From NCBI GenBank assembly GCA_016927855.1, contig JAFGLV010000021.1:1-64000 (forward strand): a stretch of 64,000 bases of DNA. The letters run 5' to 3'. This DNA is from Sedimentisphaerales bacterium. Lineage in GTDB: Bacteria; Planctomycetota; Phycisphaerae; Sedimentisphaerales; Anaerobacaceae. The position numbers and the translations under genes are program-made. Within the stretch, counting starts at the first letter, position 1; every line of letters starts with the position of its first letter. The notes beneath the pieces are model-generated. The model searched no databases, was not told the origin of the DNA, and saw only the letters and a program-made list of their open reading frames with translations. Shown here one piece after another: positions 8,645 to 16,317 of the stretch.

Positions 8645-9370
8645 ATGGCAGTCCTCAATGTCAATATCGATCATGTCGCCACGATCCGTCAGGCGCGCTT
8701 GGCGGACGAGCCGGACCCGGTCTGGGCCGCAGTCGAGTGCGAGCTGGCCGGCGCCAACGGGATCACGGTGCATCTGCGCCAGGACCGACGGCATATCAAC
8801 GATCGCGACGTGCGCGTCCTTAAGGAGACCGTCGCCTGCAAGTTCAACCTCGAGATGTCGATGGCCGAGCCGATCGTCAAGATCGCCGAGCAGATCAGGC
8901 CCGATCAGGTGACGCTCGTCCCCGAAAACCGCGCCGAGCTGACCACCGAAGGGGGTCTGGACTGCGTCCGCCACCAGCAGCGCCTCGCCCAGGTCGTCAA
9001 ACGGATGCACAAGAAGGGCATCCTGGTCAGCGCCTTCATCGTACCGGCCAGCGAGCAGATCGTCGCGTCGGCCGAGGCCGGTTGTGACGCCGTCGAGTTG
9101 CACACCGGCATGTACGCCAACGCGCGGACGCAGAAAGCCGTCGCCAGACGTCTGGCCGAGCTCGTGGCCGGCCGAGACATCGGCCTCGAGCGCAAGCTCG
9201 TGGTACACGCCGGACACGGATTGACCTATCGCAACATCGACCCGGTCGCCGCTGTCGAGGGTCTGTGCGAGTTCAACATCGGCCATAGCATCGTCGCCCG
9301 CGCCGTCCTCGTAGGTATGCGCCCGGCGACGCGCGAGATGATCGAACTAATCGGCAAGCACCATGCGTAG
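8645..9370 (+). CDS. pdxJ: Pyridoxine 5'-phosphate synthase
   Basis: This 241-residue cytosolic TIM-barrel enzyme condenses 1-deoxy-D-xylulose 5-phosphate with 3-amino-2-oxopropyl phosphate to form pyridoxine 5'-phosphate, in the DXP-dependent vitamin B6 route. Diagnostic segments are NVNIDHVATIRQAR at the N-terminus, ITVHLRQDRRHINDRDV, QVTLVPENRAELTTEGGLD, CDAVELHTGMYANA, VHAGHGLTYRN and FNIGHSIVARAVLVGM. The ATG at 8645 was chosen because the conserved N-terminus begins there; longer in-frame extensions cross the promoter. It is followed 78 bp later by dapA. Confidence 0.96.
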   Translation: MAVLNVNIDHVATIRQARLADEPDPVWAAVECELAGANGITVHLRQDRRHINDRDVRVLKETVACKFNLEMSMAEPIVKIAEQIRPDQVTLVPENRAELTTEGGLDCVRHQQRLAQVVKRMHKKGILVSAFIVPASEQIVASAEAGCDAVELHTGMYANARTQKAVARRLAELVAGRDIGLERKLVVHAGHGLTYRNIDPVAAVEGLCEFNIGHSIVARAVLVGMRPATREMIELIGKHHA

Positions 9371-9373
9371 CAA

Positions 9374-9405
9374 CATAGGTCCCATAGGTCAAATAGGACC
9401 TATTT
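9374..9405. repeat. Cluster of ATAGGTCC direct and inverted repeats between pdxJ and dapA
   Basis: Two direct CATAGGTC units are followed by AAATAGG-A-CCTATTT (9391-9405), a 7-bp perfect palindrome around one base. The outer arms ATAGGTCC (9375-9382) and GGACCTAT (9396-9403) can also pair. It could be an operator or a weak terminator; nothing decides between them. Confidence 0.55.
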
Positions 9406-9448
9406 CCCGCGAGGCGGCCAAGACGCCACGCAATTGAGGAGACGCAGG

Positions 9449-10321
9449 ATGTTCACAGGGGCCATGGTCGCACTCGTGACGCCCTTTCAAGAGGGTCAGA
9501 TCGACTTCGAGACGCTCGACGAGCTGATCGAGTTCCAGCTTGAGCATGGCATCGACGCCATCGTGCCGGTGGGCACGACCGGCGAATCGCCCACGCTCAG
9601 CCACGAGGAGCACAAGCAGGTCATGGAACGCGTCGTCAAGGGCGCCGGCGGCAGCGTCCCGGTCATCCCCGGCGCCGGCTCGAACAGCACGGCCGAAGCC
9701 ATCGAGCTGACCGCCTACGCCAAGAAAGTCGGCGCCGACGCGACCTTGCAGGTGTGCCCCTACTACAACAAGCCGACCCAGGAAGGCTTCTATCAGCATT
9801 TCAAAGCGATTGCCGAAGAGGTGGACCTGCCGATCGTGCTGTACAACATCCCAGGCCGCTGCGGCGCCGGCATGACGCCGGAGACCATCGCGCGTCTGTC
9901 CGAGCTGGAGAACATCGTCGCCATCAAGGAGGCGACCGGCAGTCTCGACCAGGCCTCGGAAATCGCGATGCGCTGCGACATCACCATCCTCTCGGGTGAC
10001 GACTCGCTGACTCTGCCTCTGGCGTCGATCGGCGGCAAAGGGGTCATCAGCGTGGTCGCCAACGTCGTGCCGGCTGATGTTAAGGCCATGACCGACCTGA
10101 TCCTCCAGGGCGACCTCGTCTCGGCGCGTCAGTGGCACCGCAAGCTGTTCGCGCTGGGCAAGAACATGCTGACGCTCGCGACCAACCCGATCCCGATCAA
10201 GGCGGCGATGGCGATGCGAGAGATGGCCTCCGACGAGCTGCGCCTGCCCATGACGCCACTGGAAGACAGCAAGAAAGCCACCCTGCGCCAAGCTCTGAAA
10301 GACTATGGCCTGCTGGGCTAA
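9449..10321 (+). CDS. dapA: 4-hydroxy-tetrahydrodipicolinate synthase
   Basis: This 290-residue class I aldolase-type TIM barrel condenses pyruvate with aspartate semialdehyde in lysine and diaminopimelate synthesis. It shows GTTGESPTLSHEEH (substrate loop), the catalytic Tyr region YNIPGRCG and the Schiff-base Lys in VAIKEATGSLDQ, with YYNKPTQEGFYQHF between them. All key residues are present. The ATG at 9449 was chosen because GAGGAG lies seven bases upstream; a TTG five codons earlier is in frame but falls on that site. It lies 15 bp before the isomerase-like gene. Confidence 0.96.
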   Translation: MFTGAMVALVTPFQEGQIDFETLDELIEFQLEHGIDAIVPVGTTGESPTLSHEEHKQVMERVVKGAGGSVPVIPGAGSNSTAEAIELTAYAKKVGADATLQVCPYYNKPTQEGFYQHFKAIAEEVDLPIVLYNIPGRCGAGMTPETIARLSELENIVAIKEATGSLDQASEIAMRCDITILSGDDSLTLPLASIGGKGVISVVANVVPADVKAMTDLILQGDLVSARQWHRKLFALGKNMLTLATNPIPIKAAMAMREMASDELRLPMTPLEDSKKATLRQALKDYGLLG

Positions 10322-10336
10322 TCGAGGAGTACAACC

Positions 10337-11347
10337 ATGAGAGAGCGGAACCAATCGAATCAACGACAAATGCTGTCCCGCCGGGAACTACTCGGCAGTG
10401 CGGCCGCCGCGGCGGCTTTGACCGTGGTCCCGAGCCACGTGCTGAGAGGCGCCGAGACGCCCGCGTCGAAGAAACCGAATTCCGTTTTCGACGGAGTGCG
10501 TATCGGGACGATCACCTACAGCTTCCGCGGCGTCGAGAACACCGCCGAGGGAACGCTCCAGGCGCTGCTCAAGTGCGGGCTCAGCGAGGTCGAGCTGATG
10601 AGCGGTCCCGTCGATGACTACGTCGGACTCAGTGGCGGAGCGGGCGGCGGACCTCGCGGCGGCATGCGTCGCCGTGGTGGCCAGATGACCGACGAGCAGC
10701 GCGAAGCGATGCGCAAGCAGCAGGAAGAACAGCTTCAACGGCGCCTGTCGATCCCGATGGAGAAGTACCAGGCCCTCCGCAAGATGTATACCGACGCGGG
10801 CGTCAACATTCATATCGTCAAGTTCGACCGGATCGGCGAAGCGAACATGAGCGACGCCGAGATCGACAATTGCTTCAACGTCGCCAAGGCGCTGGGCGCC
10901 ACTGGTATCACGCGCGAGCTGTCCGACGAGATCGCCAAGCGGCTCGCTCCCTTCGCCGACAAGCACCAGGTCTGGATCGGCTTCCACAACCACACCCAGA
11001 TCACGCCGACGACGTACGACGAAGGTGTGCTGTCCTACGGCAAGTACCTGGGCATCAACTTCGACGTCGGCCACTACCTCACCGGCACGGGCGAGTCGCC
11101 CATCCCCTTCATCGAGAAGTACCACGAGCGGATCGTCAGCCTGCACCTCAAGGACAGGACCAAAGCCGGCGGCAACCTGCCCTGGGGCGAAGGCGAAACG
11201 CCGATCAAAGAGGTCCTACACCTGATGCGCAAGAACAAGTGGACCTTCCCTGCCGACATCGAACTGGAGTACCGCATCCCGCAAGGCTCGGATGCCGTGA
11301 CGGAAGTCGCCAAGTGTGTCCAGTACTGCAAAGAGGCTCTGACCTGA
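10337..11347 (+). CDS. Tat-exported sugar phosphate isomerase/epimerase-like TIM barrel
   Basis: The 336-residue product starts with a twin-arginine signal (SRRELLGSAAAAAALTVVPS, about residues 14-33), so a folded, cofactor-bound periplasmic protein is likely. The body is a xylose-isomerase-like (AP_endonuc_2) barrel with metal-ligand-type segments IGFHNHTQITP, INFDVGHYLTG and IVSLHLKDRTK and a late acidic IELEYRIPQG. Planctomycetes have many such proteins and their substrates are mostly unknown. A Gly/Arg/Met-rich low-complexity insertion (about residues 97-135, GGGPRGGMRRRGGQMTDEQR onward) interrupts the early barrel. GAGGAG precedes the ATG. Confidence 0.88.
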   Translation: MRERNQSNQRQMLSRRELLGSAAAAAALTVVPSHVLRGAETPASKKPNSVFDGVRIGTITYSFRGVENTAEGTLQALLKCGLSEVELMSGPVDDYVGLSGGAGGGPRGGMRRRGGQMTDEQREAMRKQQEEQLQRRLSIPMEKYQALRKMYTDAGVNIHIVKFDRIGEANMSDAEIDNCFNVAKALGATGITRELSDEIAKRLAPFADKHQVWIGFHNHTQITPTTYDEGVLSYGKYLGINFDVGHYLTGTGESPIPFIEKYHERIVSLHLKDRTKAGGNLPWGEGETPIKEVLHLMRKNKWTFPADIELEYRIPQGSDAVTEVAKCVQYCKEALT

Positions 11348-11378
11348 TACGGAGTTACGGAGATTCTTGCGCTTCTTT

Positions 11379-11503
11379 GTCATCCTGAACGGAACGTAGT
11401 GTAGTGAAGGATCTGGGCTGCGAGCGAGACGGCCCTCTCTTGCGGTGGCCAGATCCTTCGGCTTCGCCTCAGAGCTTGCCCTGAACGCAGTGAACGGAAT
11501 GAC
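11379..11503. repeat. Palindromic dispersed repeat at the 3' end of the array
   Basis: The element begins GTCATCCTGAACGGAACG and ends GAACGCAGTGAACGGAATGAC, with GAAGGATCTGGG and CCAGATCCTTCGG as internal arms. It has the same plan as the cores at 351-458 and 4152-4272 but a diverged sequence. It overlaps the last ~40 codons of array locus 23 and supplies its stop codon. It lies between that gene and the convergent isomerase-like gene, so the hairpin could also act as a bidirectional terminator. Confidence 0.75.
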
Positions 11504-14376
11504 AAAACGTCTGGCGCCCAAGGACTCTTCCGAATCCGTGTGACGCGTCGGTACATATCCATGATCTTCGCGTCGAGTTCGTCCAGAGAGGAACCTTCGG
11601 CCTGGACGACGTGATTGCGGTCCGTCAGGATCAGCCAAGGCAGCGAGCGGACGCCCCAGGCCAGAGGCGCCCATTGTTCGGTGGTCCGTGCGACCGCAAA
11701 GGCAATACCGTTTTCCTCGACCCATCGGCCAAGCTCTTGCTGCTCGATGGGCGCCGCTTGCACGGCTACGACCACGACGCCTTGCCCGCCAAAGCGCTCG
11801 GCCCGTCCGGTCAGGTCCAGGACAGCATTCCGCGATGGCCTCTGCTGCACGTCGAAGAAGCAGACGAGGATCATGCGACCGGCCGCGTCGAACTCAAGCG
11901 CCGATGTCGTCAGGCCCGCAAGAGGTGGCAGCACTTTGCCGACGAGCGAAGCCGGTTGGAGGGACAAACTCTGCTCGTCGCCGACTTCGAGAACCATCTC
12001 ATCGTACGCTTTGTCCTCAACGGCCACCGAGAGCGGCCTTTGACTGGCCATGAAGCGGCCCACCTGCCCGACGAACTGCACGTAGTATAGCCGATAGTCG
12101 CCCGGCGCCAGCAGCAGTTCCCAGCTCCCATCCGCCGCGATCCGGCTGGAGGCCACCGTGTGACCCGATTCCAGACGGGCATCCAGATAGGTCCGCTCGC
12201 CCGTCGGCGGCCGCTGCGTCGCGGCATCGACCAGGCGTCCTTTGAGGACGACGCCCTCTCGCACCTGGATCGTGGCCTGTATGGTCTCGCCGGCCTTTGC
12301 AGCGATAATCTCAGGCACACAGACCTGAGACGTGTCGCTCCCGTCTGTGGGGTTCTCCAGGCAGGGTGCGTACTCTCCCGGCTCCAGGTCCTCGATGCGA
12401 AAGGCGCCTTTACCATCCGTGGTGACATCACGAGCAGACCCGTTTATCCGTTTCAGAGAGAGGTGCGCATCTGCCACCGGTTCCCCAGGGGAGGCATCCA
12501 TCACGACGCCGCTCAAGGTCGCGACATCAGGAGAAAGTTGGAACACGTAGTCATGGGTGCGTACGATCCCCCCGGAAGCGCGGAGAATCTCACCACCTTC
12601 TTGCTCGGGCGAGAAGTCCAGTTCGTCGCTACTGAAGCCGGCGGCTTTCACCATCACCCTGACGAAGTCCTTCCGGTTGAAGCGAGACAAGACGAACCGA
12701 CCTTCCTGGTCCGAGCGGCCCGCCAGCGGCAGTGGCGACGGCGCGCGATAGATCGATTGATCCAACGCCTGCGGTGTCGTCCGTTGCGGCGTCGTCACAT
12801 GTTGAGACATGCTCGTCAGGTGGAGCTCCGCCGCCGGGATGGGATTCTGCTGTGGATCGACCAGCCGGCCGGACCAGTGCTGGCCCGGCTTGTGCAGCAC
12901 GAGCTTCACTTCGGCATCGGTATAGTTCGGAATGCTGTTGTAGGCCAGATCGTAGCCTTCGACGTCGCAGGAGACGGCGCCCATCGCGCGAAGGCCGTCG
13001 GCATAGATCTCGATCGCAAACTGCACTCGGCCGTCGGCGTCGGTCCGCGCTGTCTGCGACGACAGCAACTCGCCCGACTCAACCGAGGTGAAATCCAAAC
13101 GCACGGGCACGTCCGGCACCGGCTCGTAGTCGTCGTCCACGACCTGCACCTCGCACAGACCCGGCTCAGAGAACGGCCGCAGCACGATCTCCACGTCCTT
13201 CGCGTCCGTAGGCGCCCAGATGTATCTCGATCTCAATCCGGATTTGTATACGTGCACCGCTGCCAGACCGTCGGTGAGACCGTGGAGGCTCACGCCACCG
13301 TCACCGTCCGTGCGAACGCCGCTGCCGAGCCGATCCAGGCCCTGCGACTGAAGGCGCCGCGTGACGATCACGACCCTGGCGTTTTCGATCGGAGCTCCGT
13401 TGGCATCCACGACCCGTGCCGTGATCGTATTGAGGTACTGGGTAACAGCAAGCTCGATGGGGTCGTCAAGCCCTTGCCGCGACAGATCCACCCATTTCTC
13501 GCCGTGCGTGCCGAGCGTCCGATTGACCTGCTCGTCGGGAAACCACCAGAGCAGATACTTGGCCTCAGGACACAGGGAATCCACAACAAACGTTCCGTCG
13601 GCTTCGGCCAGGACATTCTGTTGTAGACAGTCATTGTTACTGCCGTTGAGGCGCAGGCCGACGAGGAACCTGAACGGTCCAACGGGTCGATTCTCCGTAT
13701 CCCTGACCCGGCCTCGATAGCTGGCCGTCGGTTCCAATTCGATTGTCGTTGTCGTTGAGCCTCCCTTCAGATGCGCCAGTCCGGCCTGGTCCCTATCTGC
13801 TGTGATAGCGAACAGGTCGAAGTCCTGCTTCGTGGGAGCGACCTCAACATGAAAGGTACCGTTGGCATCCGTCTTGACCGCCGGCACGTCACAGTGGATA
13901 TACACCGAAGCGTTGACGACCGGGCGGCCCGATCCATCGACCACGCGGCCCGTTAGCGTCGTGACGGGCCAGAGCTTGACCTTGATGAGCAAGTCGGTCT
14001 GGTCCTCGTTGACCACGCCGCTGAAAGGCCGCAGCCCCGCTTGCTCCTGCGCCAACCAGTCGATGATGTAGGTGCCTTGTCGCGACCGATCCAGCGCGAA
14101 ATAGCGGTCGCTGCCCTTCGGCGCCGTCGTGCGAAAGCGGCCTTGCTCGTCCGTTTCGAGGTGTTCGACCACCGTGCCGTTCCGGTTCATCTGGCGCAAG
14201 TGGAAGAAAGGCACCGGCTGACCGGTATCCGCATCGACCACCGTCCCTGCCAGCGTGCAGGTCTCGGCCTGAACCGCCTCGCCCGTGACCGGCAGTCGGG
14301 CGGCGTCGGACGAGTTCGTCAGCAACAGAATACCGGCCACAACAACGACTTTGAGTAGCATCTGCGATGCGTTCAT
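11380..14376 (-). CDS. Array locus 23: CarboxypepD_reg repeats with QRPS Trx-like domain
   Basis: This is the last locus of the array (998 residues). The signal peptide spans about 1-25. About eight CarboxypepD_reg-like beta-sandwich repeats follow, for example LAGTVVDADTGQPVPFFHLR, LTGRVVDGSGRPVVNASVYI and LSGVVMDASPGEPVADAHLS. The Trx-like domain then has CFFDVQQRPSRNAV and RSLPWLILTDRNH. The last ~40 residues (after about PWAPDV) do not resemble the family; they are the translation of the repeat at 11379-11503, so the original stop was probably displaced. The start overlaps the locus 22 stop as ATGA. Confidence 0.85.
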   Translation of the reverse strand: MNASQMLLKVVVVAGILLLTNSSDAARLPVTGEAVQAETCTLAGTVVDADTGQPVPFFHLRQMNRNGTVVEHLETDEQGRFRTTAPKGSDRYFALDRSRQGTYIIDWLAQEQAGLRPFSGVVNEDQTDLLIKVKLWPVTTLTGRVVDGSGRPVVNASVYIHCDVPAVKTDANGTFHVEVAPTKQDFDLFAITADRDQAGLAHLKGGSTTTTIELEPTASYRGRVRDTENRPVGPFRFLVGLRLNGSNNDCLQQNVLAEADGTFVVDSLCPEAKYLLWWFPDEQVNRTLGTHGEKWVDLSRQGLDDPIELAVTQYLNTITARVVDANGAPIENARVVIVTRRLQSQGLDRLGSGVRTDGDGGVSLHGLTDGLAAVHVYKSGLRSRYIWAPTDAKDVEIVLRPFSEPGLCEVQVVDDDYEPVPDVPVRLDFTSVESGELLSSQTARTDADGRVQFAIEIYADGLRAMGAVSCDVEGYDLAYNSIPNYTDAEVKLVLHKPGQHWSGRLVDPQQNPIPAAELHLTSMSQHVTTPQRTTPQALDQSIYRAPSPLPLAGRSDQEGRFVLSRFNRKDFVRVMVKAAGFSSDELDFSPEQEGGEILRASGGIVRTHDYVFQLSPDVATLSGVVMDASPGEPVADAHLSLKRINGSARDVTTDGKGAFRIEDLEPGEYAPCLENPTDGSDTSQVCVPEIIAAKAGETIQATIQVREGVVLKGRLVDAATQRPPTGERTYLDARLESGHTVASSRIAADGSWELLLAPGDYRLYYVQFVGQVGRFMASQRPLSVAVEDKAYDEMVLEVGDEQSLSLQPASLVGKVLPPLAGLTTSALEFDAAGRMILVCFFDVQQRPSRNAVLDLTGRAERFGGQGVVVVAVQAAPIEQQELGRWVEENGIAFAVARTTEQWAPLAWGVRSLPWLILTDRNHVVQAEGSSLDELDAKIMDMYRRVTRIRKSPWAPDVLSFRSLRSGQALRRSRRIWPPQERAVSLAAQILHYTTFRSG

Positions 14377-16304
14377 CTGATCTGCTCTCCTATCTCTGCC
14401 ACTGAGAATCCTTCAGCGGTAACGACGTGGTTGGCATCCGTCAGAATCAGCCAAGGCAGCGAGCGGACCGCCCAGGTGAACTTCTGGATGTCAGGGTCGC
14501 CCGCGATCGCCCCAACCGGAAACGTAACGCCGGACTCGTCCGCCCAAGCCCTGAGCTGGGCTGCGTCGACGCCCTTCTCGTGGACTGTCAGGACAGCCAC
14601 GCCTTTCTCGGCCAGCAATTTCGCCTGCTCAGCCAGTTCCAGCACGCACCTCCGCGCGGGCCGCTGCTCCATGTCGAAAAAGCAGACCAGCACCCGTCGG
14701 CCGTCGATGTCAGTGGCTGTGACATCCAACCCCAGCCCGGCCAAGCTTGGCAAAGGCTTGCTGACCAGAGGAGCAGCCGCCTTTACGTTGGGTTTGAGCA
14801 CGAGCTCGATCTCACGGCGGTCTCCCGGAGCGTCGAAGGTCACCGTCTGCGAAGTCAGGCCGCACCGTATCTCCCAGGGCACCGGCACGTATCGCGCCGG
14901 CTCGGAAGACCGATTCGAGCGGTCTCGCAGCCGGACAGCCAGTCCCGTCAACTCGAACCGACCTTGCTCGTCCGTCCTCGTCTCCTCGGGTGAAACCGGC
15001 ACGCCCGGTGCGAGAAAACTGTCCCCGGCGGAGGCATATATCCGCGCGTCACCGAGTAGAACCTTCTGGGCGCCGTTCGCAAAGAACACACGCCCGCTCA
15101 GGGTGCCGCCCTCTTCGAGTATGACCTTCAGACCGGGCTCACCGGCTGGGACGGCGTTTGCTCTCGCCTCAACAAAACCGGCTCGGTGGAAGGACAGGTT
15201 ATACTCACCTTCTTCCTCGCATTCGAGCGCGAAGCGACCCTGCGGGTCGGTCACCGCACACGTTCGCTCGTAGGGCTGAACTAGACGCGTCAGGCTGCGA
15301 CCATCGGCTCGTTCGGTCGTGACGCGAGCCGGCGCTACCACTACCCCGGCAAGAGGTGTCCCACTCGTGTCAGTGACTGCACCCGCAATGAACTTGCCGC
15401 CGCTGGAAACGATCTGCTCGTAGCTCTTCGTCGTTCCGCCTGCGATGCTGGTGAGTCGGGTGGAGACGTTATAGATCGTGCCTCCTTCCGGCGGATCGAG
15501 TCGGAACAAAGACGCAGGCACCTGCGTCGTGATGCTGTTGACATCCACCGAGACATGCTCAGAAGCCGTGATCGTGCGAACGCCAGAGATCGGAATCCAG
15601 CCACCATTGGGCAGCTTATGCGGCGTGACACCTTTGACCTCCACCAGTAGTCTGGTGTGAGGAGCGTCGGGATGACCATCATAGAGACGCGTTCGGATCG
15701 GAATCGAGCTTTGTGCGTCAATCCAGACTCTCTCGACGGTGGTCGGTCGATCCGGGCGGACGAGGTCAACGACGTGCGCAGGACGTCCACCAACTGATTC
15801 CATATCGGGATGAAGCGTCGCATACAGCGGCACCAGTGCTTCGCTTAACCACTGATGGTCTTCGAAGGGCCTCAGGCGCAGCTTGGCGGTCAGCGCGTCA
15901 GACCAGTCGGTGTTACGCGTGGGTCCGACCGAGACATGCTGGGGCTGCGGCGAGTAAATATAGGCCCTTGTGTCGTCGTCGAAAACGGTCTGGCTCCACC
16001 TAGCCGCCTCATTGGGTCCGTAGAAATATTGAACGCGTACGTACTGCATCGACCCCTTTTGGGCCCAGGTGACGTCATAGTGCGAGAAGGACCGACCTGC
16101 CCTGCGGCCTCCCATCGCCACAGGGCGTCGTTCCTCCGTCCGGACGATCTTCACCGTGTAGTCCAGCTTGATCGGGTCGATCAATGCTTCGTTGCGCGCG
16201 ACCTGCTGCCGCAATGTCTCCAGCGTGACTTCTTGCGCATGAGCCGGCGTTATGCCGCCGGCCGTCAAGGCCAAACTCAGCGTCAATGCACGTACCGTTT
16301 GCAT
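14373..16304 (-). CDS. Array locus 22: LolA-like domain, CarboxypepD_reg module, QRPA Trx-like domain
   Basis: The product is 643 residues with a signal peptide (about 1-23, ending PAHA). Residues about 25-275 resemble LolA-like outer-membrane-lipoprotein-sorting folds: VWIDAQSSIPIRTRLYDG and a following LPNGGWIPISGV strand pattern. A linker that recurs in loci 9, 13, 14 and 15 (KSYEQIVSSGGKFIAG) joins it to two beta-sandwich modules. In the C-terminal domain the motif is CFFDMEQRPARR, so Ser of QRPS is Ala. GAGGAG sits nine bases before the ATG. The N-terminus matches one array subclass and the middle another, so this gene looks chimeric. Confidence 0.87.
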   Translation of the reverse strand: MQTVRALTLSLALTAGGITPAHAQEVTLETLRQQVARNEALIDPIKLDYTVKIVRTEERRPVAMGGRRAGRSFSHYDVTWAQKGSMQYVRVQYFYGPNEAARWSQTVFDDDTRAYIYSPQPQHVSVGPTRNTDWSDALTAKLRLRPFEDHQWLSEALVPLYATLHPDMESVGGRPAHVVDLVRPDRPTTVERVWIDAQSSIPIRTRLYDGHPDAPHTRLLVEVKGVTPHKLPNGGWIPISGVRTITASEHVSVDVNSITTQVPASLFRLDPPEGGTIYNVSTRLTSIAGGTTKSYEQIVSSGGKFIAGAVTDTSGTPLAGVVVAPARVTTERADGRSLTRLVQPYERTCAVTDPQGRFALECEEEGEYNLSFHRAGFVEARANAVPAGEPGLKVILEEGGTLSGRVFFANGAQKVLLGDARIYASAGDSFLAPGVPVSPEETRTDEQGRFELTGLAVRLRDRSNRSSEPARYVPVPWEIRCGLTSQTVTFDAPGDRREIELVLKPNVKAAAPLVSKPLPSLAGLGLDVTATDIDGRRVLVCFFDMEQRPARRCVLELAEQAKLLAEKGVAVLTVHEKGVDAAQLRAWADESGVTFPVGAIAGDPDIQKFTWAVRSLPWLILTDANHVVTAEGFSVAEIGEQIR

Positions 16305-16317
16305 GATAGTGCGCTCC

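Noticed and set aside
11379-11503. CRISPR array or insertion sequence
   Set aside because: There are three dispersed imperfect palindromes with no regular spacers, no cas genes and no transposase anywhere in the window.
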